A DNA stretch of 64,000 bases from Paguma larvata (taxonomy: Eukaryota; Chordata; Mammalia; Carnivora; Viverridae), in NCBI GenBank assembly GCA_030068075.1, contig CM057832.1, positions 75,122,002-75,186,001 on the forward strand. The letters run 5' to 3'. A program made the position numbers and the translations under genes. Within the stretch, counting starts at the first letter, position 1. Every line of letters begins with the position of its first letter. Shown in pieces: positions 1 to 47,487 of this stretch. A model generated the notes under the pieces. That model was not told where the DNA came from, searched no databases, and worked only from the letters and a program-made list of their open reading frames with translations.

Positions 1-634
1 GTCGTTAAAGCCCGATTTGTGAGCCAGCATGTGATATTCTAGAGAATGTTCCATGTGCACTCGAAAAGAATGTGTATTCTGCTTTAGGATGAAATGTTCT
101 GAATATTATCTATTAAGTCCATCTGGTCCATTGTGTCATTCAAAGCCATTGTTTCCATGTTGATTTTCTGCTAGGTGATTTGTCCATTGCTGTAAGTGGA
201 GTGTTAAAGTCCCCTACTCTTCTTGTACTATTATCAATGAATTTCTTTATGTTCATAATTAATTGATTTATATATTTGGTGCTTTCAAGTTGGGGACATA
301 AATATTTATAATTGTTAGATCTTGTTGGATAGACCCCTTTATTATGATATAGTGTCCTTCATATCTTTTGTGACACACTTTAGTTTAAAATCTAGTTTGT
401 TGGATATAAGGATCACTACTCCAGCTTTCTTTTGACGTCCATTAGCATGATAAATTGGTTCTCCATCTCCTCACTTTCGATCTGTAGGTGTCTTTAGGTC
501 TAAAATGAGTCTTGTAGGCAGCATATAGATGGAAAAAAAATTTTTTTATCCATTCTGATACCCTGTCTCTTTGATTGGAGCACTTAGTCCATTTACATTC
601 AGAGGGATTATTAATAGATATGAATTTAGCGCCA

Positions 635-1803
635 TTGTATTACCTGTAAAGTCAGTGTTTTTGGGGATGTTCTCTGTTCCTTTTTAGCCTTTGTTGCTTT
701 TGGTCTTTCTTTCCCACTCAAAGACTCCTCTTTAATATTTCTTTGAAGTTTATTTTTTTATTTTGAGAGAGAGAAAGAGAGCGAGAGAGCGAGAGGGAAC
801 ATGAGGTTAGCAGGGTAGGGACAGAGAAAGAGCCACAGAGAGAATTGTGAGATCATGACCCGAGCTGAGATCAAGAGTTGGAGGTTTAACCAACAGTCAT
901 CCAAGCACACCTCACCCCCAACCTTTATTTCTTGCAGGGGTGGTGTAGTAGTCACAAACACCTTTAGTTTTTGTTTTTGTGGGAAACTCTTTTTATCTCT
1001 CCTTCTATTCTGAATGACAGCCTTGCTGGATAAAGTATTTTCAGCTGCATATTTTTCCCATTCAACAAGTTGAATGTATCCTGCCACTCCTTTCTGGCCT
1101 ACCAAGTTTCTCAGGTGAGATCTGCTGCAAGCCTGATTTGTCTTCCCTGGTAGGTTAGGGACTTCTTTTCCCTTGCTGCTTTCAGGATTCTTTCCTTATC
1201 TCTGTATTTTGCAAATTTTACTATGATACGTCTTGGGGTCTTGGGGTTGGCCTGCTTTTGTTGATTTTAATGGGAGTTCTTTTTGCCTCCTGGATTTGGA
1301 TGTCTGTTTCCTTCCCCGATTAGGGAAGTTTTCAGATTTAATTTGCTCAAATGAATCTTCTGGCCCCTTTTCCCTCTCTTCTTCTGAGACTCCTCTGATA
1401 CAAATGCTATTATGCTTTATGGAGTCACTGAGTTCCTTAAATCTGCATTTATGATTCAATATTGTTTTTCCCCTCTTCTTTTCAGCTTCATTATTTTCCA
1501 TAATTGTGTCTTCTATGTCATGTATTCATTCCTCTGCTTCTTCTATTCTTATGGCTATTACATCCAGTTTTGCATCTCAGTCATAGCATTTTTTCTTTTG
1601 GTCTGACTAGTGCTTAGGGCTTTTATCTCTGTGGTAAGGGAATCCCTGGTGTTCTCTATGCTTTTCTAAAGCCTGGCTAGGATCCTTATGATTGTTGTTT
1701 TAAATTCTGGTTCAAGCATATTACTTATATCTGTTTTGATTAGATCCCTGGCCATGATCTTTTCTTGATCTTTCGTTTGGGATGAATTCCTCCATCTTGG
1801 CAT
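635..1803 (-). pseudogene. L1 ORF1 remnant with SINE insertion
   Basis: From the ATG at 1803 (MPRWRNSS start) toward the ORF2 ATG at 635. In-frame stops are present and a SINE splits the C-terminal part. The family encodes an RNA-binding coiled-coil protein; this copy is dead. Confidence 0.7.
749..918 (-). mobile_element. Carnivoran tRNA-Lys SINE inside L1 ORF1
   Basis: T-rich/GA-rich tail at 749-790, then GAGATCATGACCCGAGCTGAG. The tRNA-like head is diverged (CCAACAGTCATCCAAGCACACC), so this copy is old. Confidence 0.8.
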
Positions 1804-3297
1804 TTTGTCTAGGTCTCTGTCTTCTGTGTGTTAGGATAATCTGTTATGTTTCCTGCTTTTGAGAATAATGGCTGTATTAAGAAGAGGTGTACACTGACCA
1901 GGGCCTGGGGCTTTAAAAAGTGTTTTTGGGGTATGCCCTGTGCACTCTGCTATTGCATTTTGGCTGCTCTTTCCCTCAGGTCAGTCTTCTGTGGAGTTTC
2001 TTCTTGTCTGCAGTGGGGACTATTAGGACCTTGTCCACTGTGTTGCATGTTTTAACTAGATGTGTTTTGGTCTCCTTGTTAAAAGAGACTAGATCCTCTT
2101 TCCCCTGTTGCTGAAGCATTGCAGCACTTGATGGTAAGTAGGCCTGGTGCATGTGGGACGTTTGTGCTGGTCTTCTGGGGGAGGAGCCTGCTGCTGCCCT
2201 GCCTCTCAGGCACTCTTGCCCTAGACCAGAAGCACCTGCAGAGGATGGGGGTGGGGGGGGCTTCATGTAAACAAGGCTCAGCCTCTATTGTGGGTTTTGT
2301 GTCTCTCTCTGAAGTCTGTCAATGCTGATGAGAGAAGTGAACAATGACATCAGCCTGCTATCACCCCAGTTGGGGTCGGGGTTCGTGCCTGCTGCTGTTC
2401 AGGAAGCCCTCACAGAAGCCTGAACAATCTCCCCTCTTGTATCTCAGGCTTTTGCCAGATCCCTGCCTTCACCCTGTCCGTGTCTGAGCCATCTGCTCGT
2501 GTGGTAGCACAGTGCTCCTGCGTTTAATTCAGGCTTGCCAGTTGGGTTTCAAAAATCCAAATTTTGGAGACCCAGCACGGCAGAGACCCACCTTGATAAT
2601 CTGGGGGAGGGTCTTGCTGTGCTGTGGCAGGTGCCGGTTTGTCTCAGAAGGGTCGTTGCATGAACACGCAGGAGCTTGGAGCTTATGGTGAAGTGCAGCA
2701 AAAAGCCGACATCCAGGTTAGCTGCCGTCAGCAGGCACCTCTGCTCCTGTGCCGAGGAACAGGGCCGCTCAGTGGTGCCTCCTGGCTCTTTTGTTCCCTG
2801 GGAGTGCTGCCTCTCCCAAATGCACTCCATGAAGGGAAACTTTCTCTCCCAGTGTGTCCCAGGGGATCCTCACAAACCACTGTCCTGCTTCCGGCCTCTG
2901 CCTCCCCCACAGGAACACCTCTATGCCTGCCAGGCAATGCCACCGACTTCTAAAACCTCAGACTCTGAGCTCCACTGCTGGTAAAAACTCGTGATAATCA
3001 GCCCCTCTTGTTTGCCCTGTCATTGGTTAATGGGACGTGCTTTTCTTGTGCAACGCCCTGTGTTCTAGTCTCTTTCTCTCTTCTGTCCCTCATCACAACT
3101 GCCTCCCCTCTGCAGCACTGGCAATTCTTTTCTCCTCCAAATCATGTCTCTGCACCTCCTGCCTTCCATGATGTGGCCTCTTTTTCTCCTCAGATAGATT
3201 TTCCGGGTGTTCGGGATGATTTCGTATTTAGCTAGCTGTGTTTGAGGGACAAGGCAAATGTAGGGTCCTCCTACTACTGCACCGTCTTATCTGGAAA

Positions 3298-4580
3298 TGC
3301 TGCATTTGAAAACAAGTCACATCGTGACTCAGTAGAGTCGTCATTTGAGCAGGTCCTGTCATTATTTTGCCGTGAAGCCTTATTGAGGAACATTCGTGAA
3401 CACCTCCCAGCGTGGGAAACCTTGATGTAATTTGTTTAACACTTCCTAGGCCTCCAAGGCCCCTGAGAGAACTTTGCCTAGATCCCCGATGAGCTGCCTA
3501 GAGGTGCCAGAGTGCAGGGGTTAATGCCACCAAATGTGGAGTCAGACTGTCTGGGTTTGAAGCCTCACTCTATCCCCAACCATGTGACCAGCTTAACCTC
3601 TTTTATGAAAAGGATAATAGTAATGCCTACATTATGGGGTTGTTATGGAGATTAAATAAGACAGTAATGTAGAGCCTTTGTAAAGTGCCTGGCACATAGT
3701 GAGCACTCAGTGAATATTATGATCATCACGATGATTATAATTATACTCCTTGTAACCTTATTTTAAAACATCTTGTTCAAAGACCCACAATTAAACAATA
3801 ACCATACTGACCTTCCCTCCACCCTTCCAACCTTGCACAGGGGAAACTAAACTTATAAGAATTTATTTTGCACGTAAGAATAACTGAAAGTTTGGATTAA
3901 ATTAATGTAGTTGGTGGTTGAGGAATATAATTAAAGTATGCTTCACAGGACATAATGCTTTGAAATAAACAGTGCCTATAAAAGCAAGAGGACCCGATGT
4001 GAGGGTGACCAGGTTATTTGTCTAACGGGTCTCTATTGTAGCATGTTACCTGTTGCTGTGAATAGTTGCTGGCTTCTATTGTATCCATTCCATGGCACTG
4101 CTGCTAATGGAACTTAATGAGCCTCCATTACTGCTGTTCAGACTGTACTGTTTTTGAATTAGATGAAACAGTGCACTAGACGGAGAGGCTCTAATTAAGC
4201 ATATTTGGAAAGGAATATACATATATTTTGTGCTCTTCCCCTCATCATCTCTGCCAATTCTAGTTTTGTGGGTTCCGGGTCAGGATGCATTTATTAAGCC
4301 TCTATTGAGTTACAGAAGTTGAATTCTATAGCAGAAGTAAGAAAGAGAGGGTTCCACCCACATCTAATAAACACAGAAAATACCACCGTCTTTATTGTTC
4401 AATTCCTATCTGCCAAGCTCCCAGAAAGAAGTGGAAGATTTCTCAACCCATGTGACTTGAGGTAGATTCTAGAGAGGGGATATCTCTCACGATTTTGGCA
4501 AGTGCTTGTTGCAGCTGAATGCTAAATTCTTCATAGTATAATCACGGCTTCTTCCAATCCCCACATAAGACTGGAGATCA
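3298..4580 (+). other. Intron 25 segment: MIR plus unique sequence
   Basis: A MIR in + orientation lies at about 3497-3735: GGAGTCAGACTGTCTGGGTTTGAA, GCCTGGCACATAGTGAGCACTCA. Flanks 3298-3496 and 3736-4580 show no gene, repeat or RNA that I recognise. Confidence 0.7.
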
Positions 4581-4762
4581 TTTTTTTTTAAGTGTATTTA
4601 TTTGTTTTGAGAAAGAGAGAGAGAAAGGTGCAGAGAGAGAGAATCCCAGGCAGGGTCTGTGTTTATAGTCAGTGTGGGGCTCAGTCTCATGAATCATGAG
4701 ATCATGACTTGAGCTGAGTTCAAGAGTCAGATGCTTAACTGACTGAGCCACCCAGGTGTCCC
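4581..4762 (-). mobile_element. Carnivoran SINE
   Basis: Poly-T/GA tail on the left and the tRNA head reversed on the right (ACTGAGCCACCCAGGTGTCC). Confidence 0.88.
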
Positions 4763-4828
4763 TCCTGGGGATGATTTTTAATTCCTTGGTCATGTCAGCC
4801 AAGAAACTTGATGAAATTTCTGCACTTG

Positions 4829-5026
4829 TTTTTTTTTTTACTTTATTGATTGATTGATTGATAGAGATTATGAGTGAGAGAGGGGCAGAGGGACAGAGAG
4901 AATCGTAAGCAGGCTCCATGCCCAGTGTGGAGGCTGACATGGAACTCAGTATCATGACTATGACATCATGACCTGAGCCAATATCAAGAGTCAGACACTT
5001 AACCAACTGAGCCACTCAGGCACCCC
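4829..5026 (-). mobile_element. Carnivoran SINE
   Basis: Tail with (TGAT)4 at 4847-4862, body CAAGCAGGCTCCATGCCCAGTG-like, head AACTGAGCCACTCAGGCACCCC. Only 66 bp from the previous SINE, same strand. Confidence 0.88.
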
Positions 5027-5228
5027 TATTTTATTGCTGCTTATCAAAGACTTTCATTATAGAGTTTTGTCAGAATATTCACTTATCCAAATAAAAGAAT
5101 AAAACAAGAAAAGAAAGAAAAAAATGTCATAAGCCAGAGCCCACTGTGAAAATTTTTGTTCTTTTTTCCATTTAGTCTTAGTTATACTTAGTATATTTCA
5201 TATACTTAGTTAAAATTATACAAGTTTG

Positions 5229-5415
5229 GGGGCACCTGGGTGGCTCAGTCGGTTAAGTGGCTGACTTTGGCTCAGGTCATGATATTGCGGTTCCTGGGTT
5301 CGGCCCCAGGTGCTGACAGCTCAGAGCCTGGAGCCTGCTTAGGATTCTGTGTCTCCCTCTCTGCACCTCCCCCACGTGTGCTCTGTCCCTCTCTCAAAAA
5401 TAAATAAATTAGAAA
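5229..5415 (+). mobile_element. Carnivoran SINE with perfect 17-bp target duplication
   Basis: Head GGCACCTGGGTGGCTCAGTC, tail CTCTCAAAAATAAATAAATT. Flanked by AAAATTATACAAGTTTG at 5212-5228 and 5416-5432, which proves retroposition by the L1 machinery. Confidence 0.93.
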
Positions 5416-5639
5416 AAAATTATACAAGTTTGTATTTTGCCCCCTTCCCCCTTACACATCAAAAACATTTCCTCAAATAATTAAACATTGTGTATAAACA
5501 TAGTTTTGCATTTACTTTTGCTTGACTTACAAAGTGTCTATATCAAATTATAATGTGTATAACATAGAACGTAACAAACATCCCCATCCCCATGCCTACC
5601 ATCAGAAATAGCCAAAGGAATTTCCCGTTAACAATGTAA

Positions 5640-6010
5640 GTATGATTTTAATGGCTGCATGATAGTCTATGTCATAATGTAAAGAATACCTGTCACCTTT
5701 GGCATAGTGAAATCACAGCCTCTTTATGTACATTGCCTAATTGAATGGCCCAATGTTGTATCCATGTCACCATAGAGTTATTTTAATCATTTGCTAGCTA
5801 AAAAAATGTTGTTACAGTGTAGATGAGCTCATTGTGGTTTTCATTTCCATTTCTCTGCATACCTAATGAGTCTGAATATTTTGTCATATTTCCTTATCCC
5901 TTATAGTTTATCTTTTGTGAATTGTCTGTTCGTGTCCTTTGGATTCTTTTAAATTTTTTCCATAGCAATTCATAAAAGCTTTTGGTTTAATAAAGGATAC
6001 AAACACCTCA
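5640..6010 (-). mobile_element. Diverged L1 ORF2 3' remnant
   Basis: Sequence such as GTGGTTTTCATTTCCATTTC and the surrounding order match the reverse of the L1 ORF2 C-terminal region seen in less decayed form at 9020-9420. Confidence 0.5.
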
Positions 6011-6143
6011 TCATATTTATTAGAAAAAATTCCAACCTGTTATTTTAAAATGTTATATTTTTGTGTCCGAGTTTATTTTTATGTAACCAAGTCTGATACA
6101 TTTTGTAATTTATTGTATTACTTGTTAAGCTTAGAAAGATGTA

Positions 6144-6605
6144 GTAGTTTCCTAGGGCTGCCATCAGGAAGTACCAAAAATTGGGTGTCTTATAACAACA
6201 GAAATTTTTTTGTCTCACCGTTCCTGGGGGTTACAAGTCCAAAATCAAGAAGTCAGTAAGGGTAGGGCCATGCTTCTTCTGGTGGCTCTAATGGAGAATC
6301 CTTTCGTGTCTCTTCTATCTTCTGGTGTTTACTGTCAATCCTTGGTATTCCTGGACTTGTAGATGCATCACTGAAGTCATAGGGTGGTCTTCTTCCTGTG
6401 TATATTCCCATCGTCTTTTCATTGTGTCCAAATTTCCGTTTTATAAGGACATCCACCATAGTGGCTCAGAGCCCACCCGAAGGACCTCAGTTCGACTTGA
6501 TGATCTCTGTAAAGGCCATGTTTCTAAATAAAGTACCCTTCTACAAGTTACTGGGGCATTGCGACATCAACATGTCTCTTTTGGGGGGACACAAAACCCA
6601 TCCCC
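6144..6605 (-). mobile_element. MaLR-type LTR (MLT1/MST-like)
   Basis: GTTTCCTAGGGCTGCCATCA ... TCTTATAACAACAGAAATTT ... TTTTATAAGGACATCC ... GGGGGGACACAAAACCCAT is the reverse of a MaLR LTR, a solo remnant of an ancient endogenous retroviral element. No coding part remains. Confidence 0.75.
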
Positions 6606-7381
6606 ATTTAGAGATATTTATAGATATACAGATAATATTAACCAACATTTCCTTCCTTTTTCTCTCTGTCTCTAAGTCAATTATTACATTTAATTAGATT
6701 CTGTTTGCAATTTACTTTTGACTCTTACAGCTGAAAATGCCTTGTGTTGCTTTTATATGAATCAATGGTTAGACATCATAAATGTTGGGTTAAAATTTTC
6801 AAAATAATTTTTAAAACTTGGCTGAGGTTTTCCCTGAATGTAGGTCTCTTAAAATGGGTTTTGCTTCCAGCTTGGGAAGCCTATTTGAACTGTAGACTTG
6901 GATTTTTGTTTGTTTGTTTAAGATCTATAAATTTTTTTCCTAATCACATATCTGATTATTAATTCTGTTCCTCTCATTCTGGCTTCTTCCTCAAGATCTT
7001 TTTTTTCTCTATCCAACGCAACATCATGCTTGTCAGTTGGAGATATTCAGATGTTTGGCATGCAAATTAATGAATATATTAATGAATACAATAGGGCTGA
7101 TGGATAGAACAATTGGAGAGATAACTAGCTGGAAATGTGGTTCTGAAAATGCTAGGAATAAGGGCTAGAAATACAAATGTGAGTGTTTCCCCATTGGGGT
7201 GAAAGCGGGAGTTATAGGAAGGGGGCGAGATCACGTGAGATGAGGCAGAAGACTCCCCTAACTTGGGGAAGCAGCTTAGGCAGAGGAGCCTCCTACGGTT
7301 AGACGTGGGAGGGGAAAAGAGCAAGGCAAGTTCTTATTAGCTTAATGCATTTCTTGGTTTTCTCTCTCCCTTTACCATCAG
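6606..7381 (+). other. End of intron 25, no recognised feature
   Basis: AT-rich to 7080, then mixed composition up to the exon 26 acceptor. I see no exon, RNA gene or repeat here. Confidence 0.5.
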
Positions 7382-42557
<35,176 letters not shown>

Positions 42558-44206
42558 AAAAGAGGAAGGAGAGGCGAGAGGAGACCAGCCCTTGCCCTGC
42601 CGTCGGCGGACCCTTGGGGAACAAAGATCGACTGGGGGAACCTCCATGAGGCCGGAGCCTCTGTCAGGATGGCCTTATCCGGCGGCCCTCCTTGAGGCAC
42701 GCCTTCCGGGCCCCAAGTGTGGCCCTGCCCCAGGACCTCATTGGCGTAGATGGCTGGGCTCCCCCGGGTGCTGACCTGTGTGTCCAGTGCACGCGTTCAT
42801 CCTCCCGTAGTTGGGAAGAAGACGCTGGGGCGAGCCCCTGGGGCTACTGCTCCTTCATACCTCATTGCTTTAGCCGGTCGCTTAGAACCCTCGGAGCAGG
42901 ATGGTGGGCACTGACGGACCAGGGAGATGAATCTAACTCATTTCCTCACTGCACTGTGTAAGCCCACTCTAGCCCCCACCGCAGTTCATTACCTCACCCC
43001 ACATTGGGTTTCTGTAGGGATGTGCACAGAAAAGAGACAGTTGACTTCCCCTCTCTCCTTCCCTGAAGCGTAGGGCTTTGAATAGCAACCACACGGAAAA
43101 CAGTGGAATGGGTGTATTTGCGTAGACCTTTGCACACTCGCTCAGTCTCACCAGTTAAAAAAGTTAGTATCCTGGTGAAATCTACGTGGATCTGAGGTTT
43201 TGTCCGTGCATCACACGATGCCTGGACACGTCAGTTTCCTCCGAAAGAAAGGAAAAGGGAAATCTAAAACAAATGCTCCTGCCTCCTCTTTCATTTTTTT
43301 TTCTTAAAGGGGAACGAGGATACGTAGAAGTAGAAATTGCCAAGAAATCTTTTCCCTTCCCTTAAGCTCAGGCGCACTCTCAGTTAGAGTTGGCTGAACC
43401 AGCCTCTAACACATGACTCCCTTTTCCAAAGCTTCGTGTGTAATATTATGGGCTAAGTTACTCTCTCAGGTCCTCTGGGGAAAGGTGGTGTTTGCAACTG
43501 AAAATGTGCTTTGAAGGTGTTTGCTTCGTCCCAGGGCAGAGTGCTAGTGGCTTAAAGAGGGCCCCAGCGTACATTTTCAGTATGGCCTGAGAACATGTTA
43601 TCAGTTTCAGAGGCTCAAAGGAAGGCTTCCAGGACACCGCACTGCACAGAACCTTTGGGGGGATCAGCCGTCACTCTTTTGTCCTGGTCAGGGGCATCCC
43701 TCCTTAGAACAAGTGTGAGCTTTTCACACAAGGAGGGAATGGAGAGTTTGGACAACGTCAGAGCTGGTTTGCTTTTTAACTGACACGCCTGCCTTTCTAG
43801 GTCATACGTCAGGGGCGATGTTGCCCGGGCATTCAGGGCTGGAGAGCTACATATTCAGTTTGCCGAGGGTTGTAGACACAACACGATTCTTGTGTGACTT
43901 GCCAAGGACAAATTCATACCCGTTTAACTTTGGTCTTGAGGGTGGCGGTGGGCAGGAGATTTGGGTGGTTTCTTGATTGGCGGCGGGGATAAAATCGTTC
44001 ATGCTTTTTTCAGGGCTTACCTGATTTATCCTATTCTGCAAATCAGTAAGGGACCTATTGGTACCTCAGTGCTGTGTTCAACTGTAGAAAGAGGCAGGTT
44101 TCCTGTCCAAGAGCCCAACTAAAGGCGTTAATTGATTGGTCAAATGTTTGTTACCTTGAAATGGAACTTGAAAACAAATGCATTTTGATTTCAAATTTCT
44201 GTGTTG

Positions 44207-44305
44207 TGCTCTTCCCTCCCCTCCCCTCCCCTCCCCTCCCCACCTTTTCTTCCCTCTCCTCCCCTCCCCTGCCCTTCTCTTTCTTCTTCTTTTTTTTTTT
44301 TCCAG
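44207..44305. repeat. Polypyrimidine tract in the TRPM6 3'UTR
   Basis: (CCCCT)n from 44212 to 44240, then CT-rich sequence and a T run to 44305. C-rich in the transcript, G-rich on the other strand. Confidence 0.9.
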
Positions 44306-45003
44306 AAAAATCACCAGAATAATGTTGTAAAAAGATGAAGTGCTGGGTAAAGATCACTGTAGGACTGCTTGCACACAAACACCCATGTGACAGTCATGAC
44401 TCTCGAGTGATTCATGGCCACAGAAGTGTGGATATTCGTTCATAAATTTGGTCACTTTTATTCAGCAGATATTTTTAGGTGCCTTCTCTGTATTGTGTGA
44501 GTGATGAGGATGCAATGAAGAGAGCATTTATTTGCCCTTAAAAAGCTTTATGTGTCATGTTTCTTTCTGGTTTGTTGTTGTTGTTGTCGTTGGTTTTTGT
44601 TTTTTGTGTGTTTTTTTTACCCTTTGGTACCAAGTTTGGATTTCTGGTTAATACTTAAAAAAAAAATGACTTCTGGGGGAATGTTGGATGCAGTGATGTG
44701 TCCCATGCTTCATCTGACAGCGGGTGTAGGCTCCGACTTGTATGAGAGAATTGGGGAAAATAAGAAGGCCTAGCTAGGGCTGGTTTTAGGAACCACGGAG
44801 GAAAAATGAACTGCACAATTGTTGCATGAGCACAGAGCCCAGGTCACAGATGGGATCTGAGTCAGGGGATCGGAGGGGCAGCCAGGTTCCCAGGAATCCT
44901 TCCCAAGGGCACCCTGTGTACATGTATTCCTGTCAGCGAGGCTGTATGTTCCTGGAGTGACTTCTGCCCCATGACATCTTATAGCCTCTGACAGCTCTGG
45001 AGG

Positions 45004-45009
45004 AATAAA
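45004..45009 (+). terminator. TRPM6: Candidate TRPM6 poly(A) signal AATAAA
   Basis: First canonical hexamer after the stop codon, within GGAATAAAATCAG. A T/G-rich stretch (GTTTTGGGTGTCC) starts about 13 bases later and could be the downstream element. A second AATAAA at 45304-45309 is an alternative. Confidence 0.5.
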
Positions 45010-45030
45010 ATCAGATATAGTTTTGGGTGT

Positions 45031-46857
45031 CCTTCACCCTGATATTACTCTCTGTGGCTATGCAAAACAAATTCTGGGTGACTAAGACTTCCCAAACAAC
45101 CATTCATTGAATGTTTAAAAAACAATCGTATTTTCTTGGTTGTTGTTGTTTGTTACTGTTTTAGATGAGACGGACCACTAAGGTTCTAGAAGTCATGACA
45201 CAGATGCCCCTGTCATGGTTTGTTGTCTTTCTCTAATGGTCACCAGCGTCTAGCCCTAAACACGGCACATTTCGAGCTTTTGACATTATTTGTTGCAAGA
45301 AATAATAAAAACCTGCAACTGATAATGGATTTCATTCACTAGGTACGAAATCAGATTTGCATTTTTAATCTCGAAGGGAATGATTACCAATTCCTTAAGA
45401 CCCAACACAATTCTTTTGATCTCTCTCTGTTTTAATTTTCCAGGAAATAGCTTTTAACCACCTACACCTTGTCTATTGAATTTTCCACCAGTGCTTGCCC
45501 TTATCATCGTTGCGATACCAGAGTACAGTCCTTCTTGCTGGTGACAATTGAAATGAGATGATAAGTTCCCAGAAACTGCCTAGAAATAATCAGCGCTTTA
45601 TTACCCTTTGAAAAGAAGATTGGTAGAAAAGTCATTTGAAAGATGGTTCATTACCATGCCCTAGTCCGACTTCTTTACTCCCATCTCTCCAAAGCGTGAG
45701 AGAAAGGGAGGATTATTCTCTGAGGTCGGAATTTGAAGGCTGTGTGTTCGCCTCTTTGAAGTCTTGGTATTTAATTTTCTGTAGTCATTTCTTGGGCAAT
45801 TTTCTAAGAAACTAGTTGAAGCTAATTTATCATAAGTTAAAGTCAAATGACGGAAAAGATTTCCCCCCCCCCCTTAACAGTCTTTTATTCCAGAGGTTAG
45901 CTTCTGAGGGAAAATGAGGCTTAAAGAGCATTTCAAATCTCCAGTCACGTGGGCGGGTACGTAGAATAGAAGGCGTTCTGGAACCACGCTGGTTTTTTTT
46001 AATTTTTTAATTTTTTTTTTATTTAGCATGGTTATTACTTTGTGACTTTTCTTTCTAGACCATGATGTACAGATAAAATATATTTTGGTGAAATGCCTTC
46101 CTAAAAATAATTAGTAAGTTGCTTAATTTTTCAAAGCGGGATTTTTTAGTCCTCAAGGGGTAACAGCCATTGGTCTGTATCGTTGGCAGACTTTGGTGTA
46201 ACTTTGTATAATTTGTTTAACCTTTCTCTTAACCCCTAACTCTGAAATGGAGATGAGATACTTACCTTGTTTTAAAAAAAGGTGAGCAATAATGAGAGAG
46301 TGTTTACGAAGCCCTTTGAGAATCTCATTTAACAGGTTTCTTGTGAGCCTGGGATCCAGTTCAATAAATAATAAGGGGTTTTCATTTTTGATATTATGTG
46401 ATCATTATTTAATGTTTACAGAGGATGCTCGGTGGACCTATTTCAGTATAAACACAGAAGTGGTGTTTGCTATTTCTCCCTTTCCAAGGGGAAAAGGCTC
46501 AGTGCTCCCTTACTGTTTTGAAGCATAATTAAACAGTTCAAAATCAGGAAGTTCACCATTTCACGGTGTCTCCTATTTATTTATTTATTTATTATGTTTT
46601 TCGATGAATTTAAGTTTATGCAGCTAATTTCTTTTGCCACCTTCTGCCCAAAGAAAGCCTCTCAGAACAAGTAAAGCCCAAATCGGGCACCGTTGTGGGT
46701 GATGTTTTGGGGAATAAAAGGAGAGCACATTTAGAATCTTGATGCTTGTAAAGCTTGATGGTTTGCAAAAATTTTTATTCATGGGGATTAAATTTTGCCA
46801 GTATGGGACTGTTGAGTAATAAAATTCTGGCCTCTAGCTTGATGGCATCCTTTAGCA
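45031..46857 (+). other. Downstream flank, no gene
   Basis: Contains the second AATAAA, poly-C and poly-T runs near 45862-46020, and a (TTTA)n at 46573-46592. No exon or clear interspersed repeat. Confidence 0.5.
45304..45309 (+). terminator. Alternative downstream AATAAA
   Basis: Hexamer in AATAATAAAAACC, 300 bp beyond the first candidate. No strong GT-rich element follows, so it is less likely or a secondary site. Confidence 0.3.
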
Positions 46858-47188
46858 ACTACAGTTGGCCATTGAACAACAAGGGTTTGAACTGCGAAGG
46901 TCCACACATCGTTTATAACACTGTACTGTAGATATATTGTCCTTCATTTTCTTAATAGCATGTTCTATTCCCTAGCTTACTTTGCTGTGAGAACAGAGTT
47001 CATCATACATATAACATACAAAACATATGCTAATCGCTGCTTATGTTATGTTTATGGTAAGACTACTAGTTAACAGTAGGTTATTAGTCATTAAGTTTTG
47101 GGGAATTTCAAAGCTATGCATAGATTTTCAACTATGAGGGGAGTTGGTGACCCTAATCCCTCTGCGTTGTTCAAGGGTCAACTGTAAC
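46858..47188 (+). mobile_element. Tigger-like DNA transposon (non-autonomous)
   Basis: CTACAGTTGGCCATTGAACAAC at the left end and GTTGTTCAAGGGTCAACTGTA at the right end form terminal inverted repeats. The interior is AT-rich without a transposase frame. Family name is by resemblance. Confidence 0.75.
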
Positions 47189-47487
47189 CTCTTTTAGAAT
47201 TCTCATCTTCTACCAGTGATTTTTTCATTGTAGAATTTTAGAAATTCCATTTGCTATATTAGGATCACAGAGTCCTTACAAGTATTATGGTAGAAACCCT
47301 GTGACTAATGACTGTCCAAATGTGGACATAGCAATTGCGTTTCCTTGGATGTATTTGGGGGAATCATCACTGATATCACGTAGTTGCATTTCGGCTTCTA
47401 ATGAATCTTTTTCTCTGTTTCCCTATTGGTTACCAAGTAAGAGTTTATAGAGCCTCAGGATTCTTTGGTAACCAAAAGAAACACTTA
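47189..47487 (+). other. Unique spacer
   Basis: No feature recognised. Confidence 0.4.

Larger units (their letters stand above)
1..3297 (-). mobile_element. L1 LINE, 5' portion (5'UTR, ORF1, start of ORF2), cut by the window edge
   Basis: Read on the minus strand: a GC-rich 5'UTR (about 3297 down to 1804), a decayed ORF1 from the ATG at 1803, and ORF2 from the ATG at 635 to the window edge. ORF1 shows the typical SDSIKHN and IRGVSEEEREKG segments (reverse of about 1350-1450) and the KSFPQKQKLK segment near 960-1000. It carries stops, for example soon after the conserved N-terminus. The CTCCTACTACTGCACCGTCTTATC stretch near 3268 matches the start of carnivoran L1s. Disrupted by a SINE at 749-918. 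Confidence 0.85.
42558..45030 (+). other. TRPM6: TRPM6 3'UTR (inferred extent)
   Basis: Runs from after the stop to just past the first AATAAA (45004-45009). About 2.4 kb, close to the roughly 2-kb human 3'UTR (memory). The first 500 bases are GC- and CpG-rich. A C/T tract lies at 44207-44305. No interspersed repeat was recognised in it. The end point is inferred, not seen. Confidence 0.6.
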
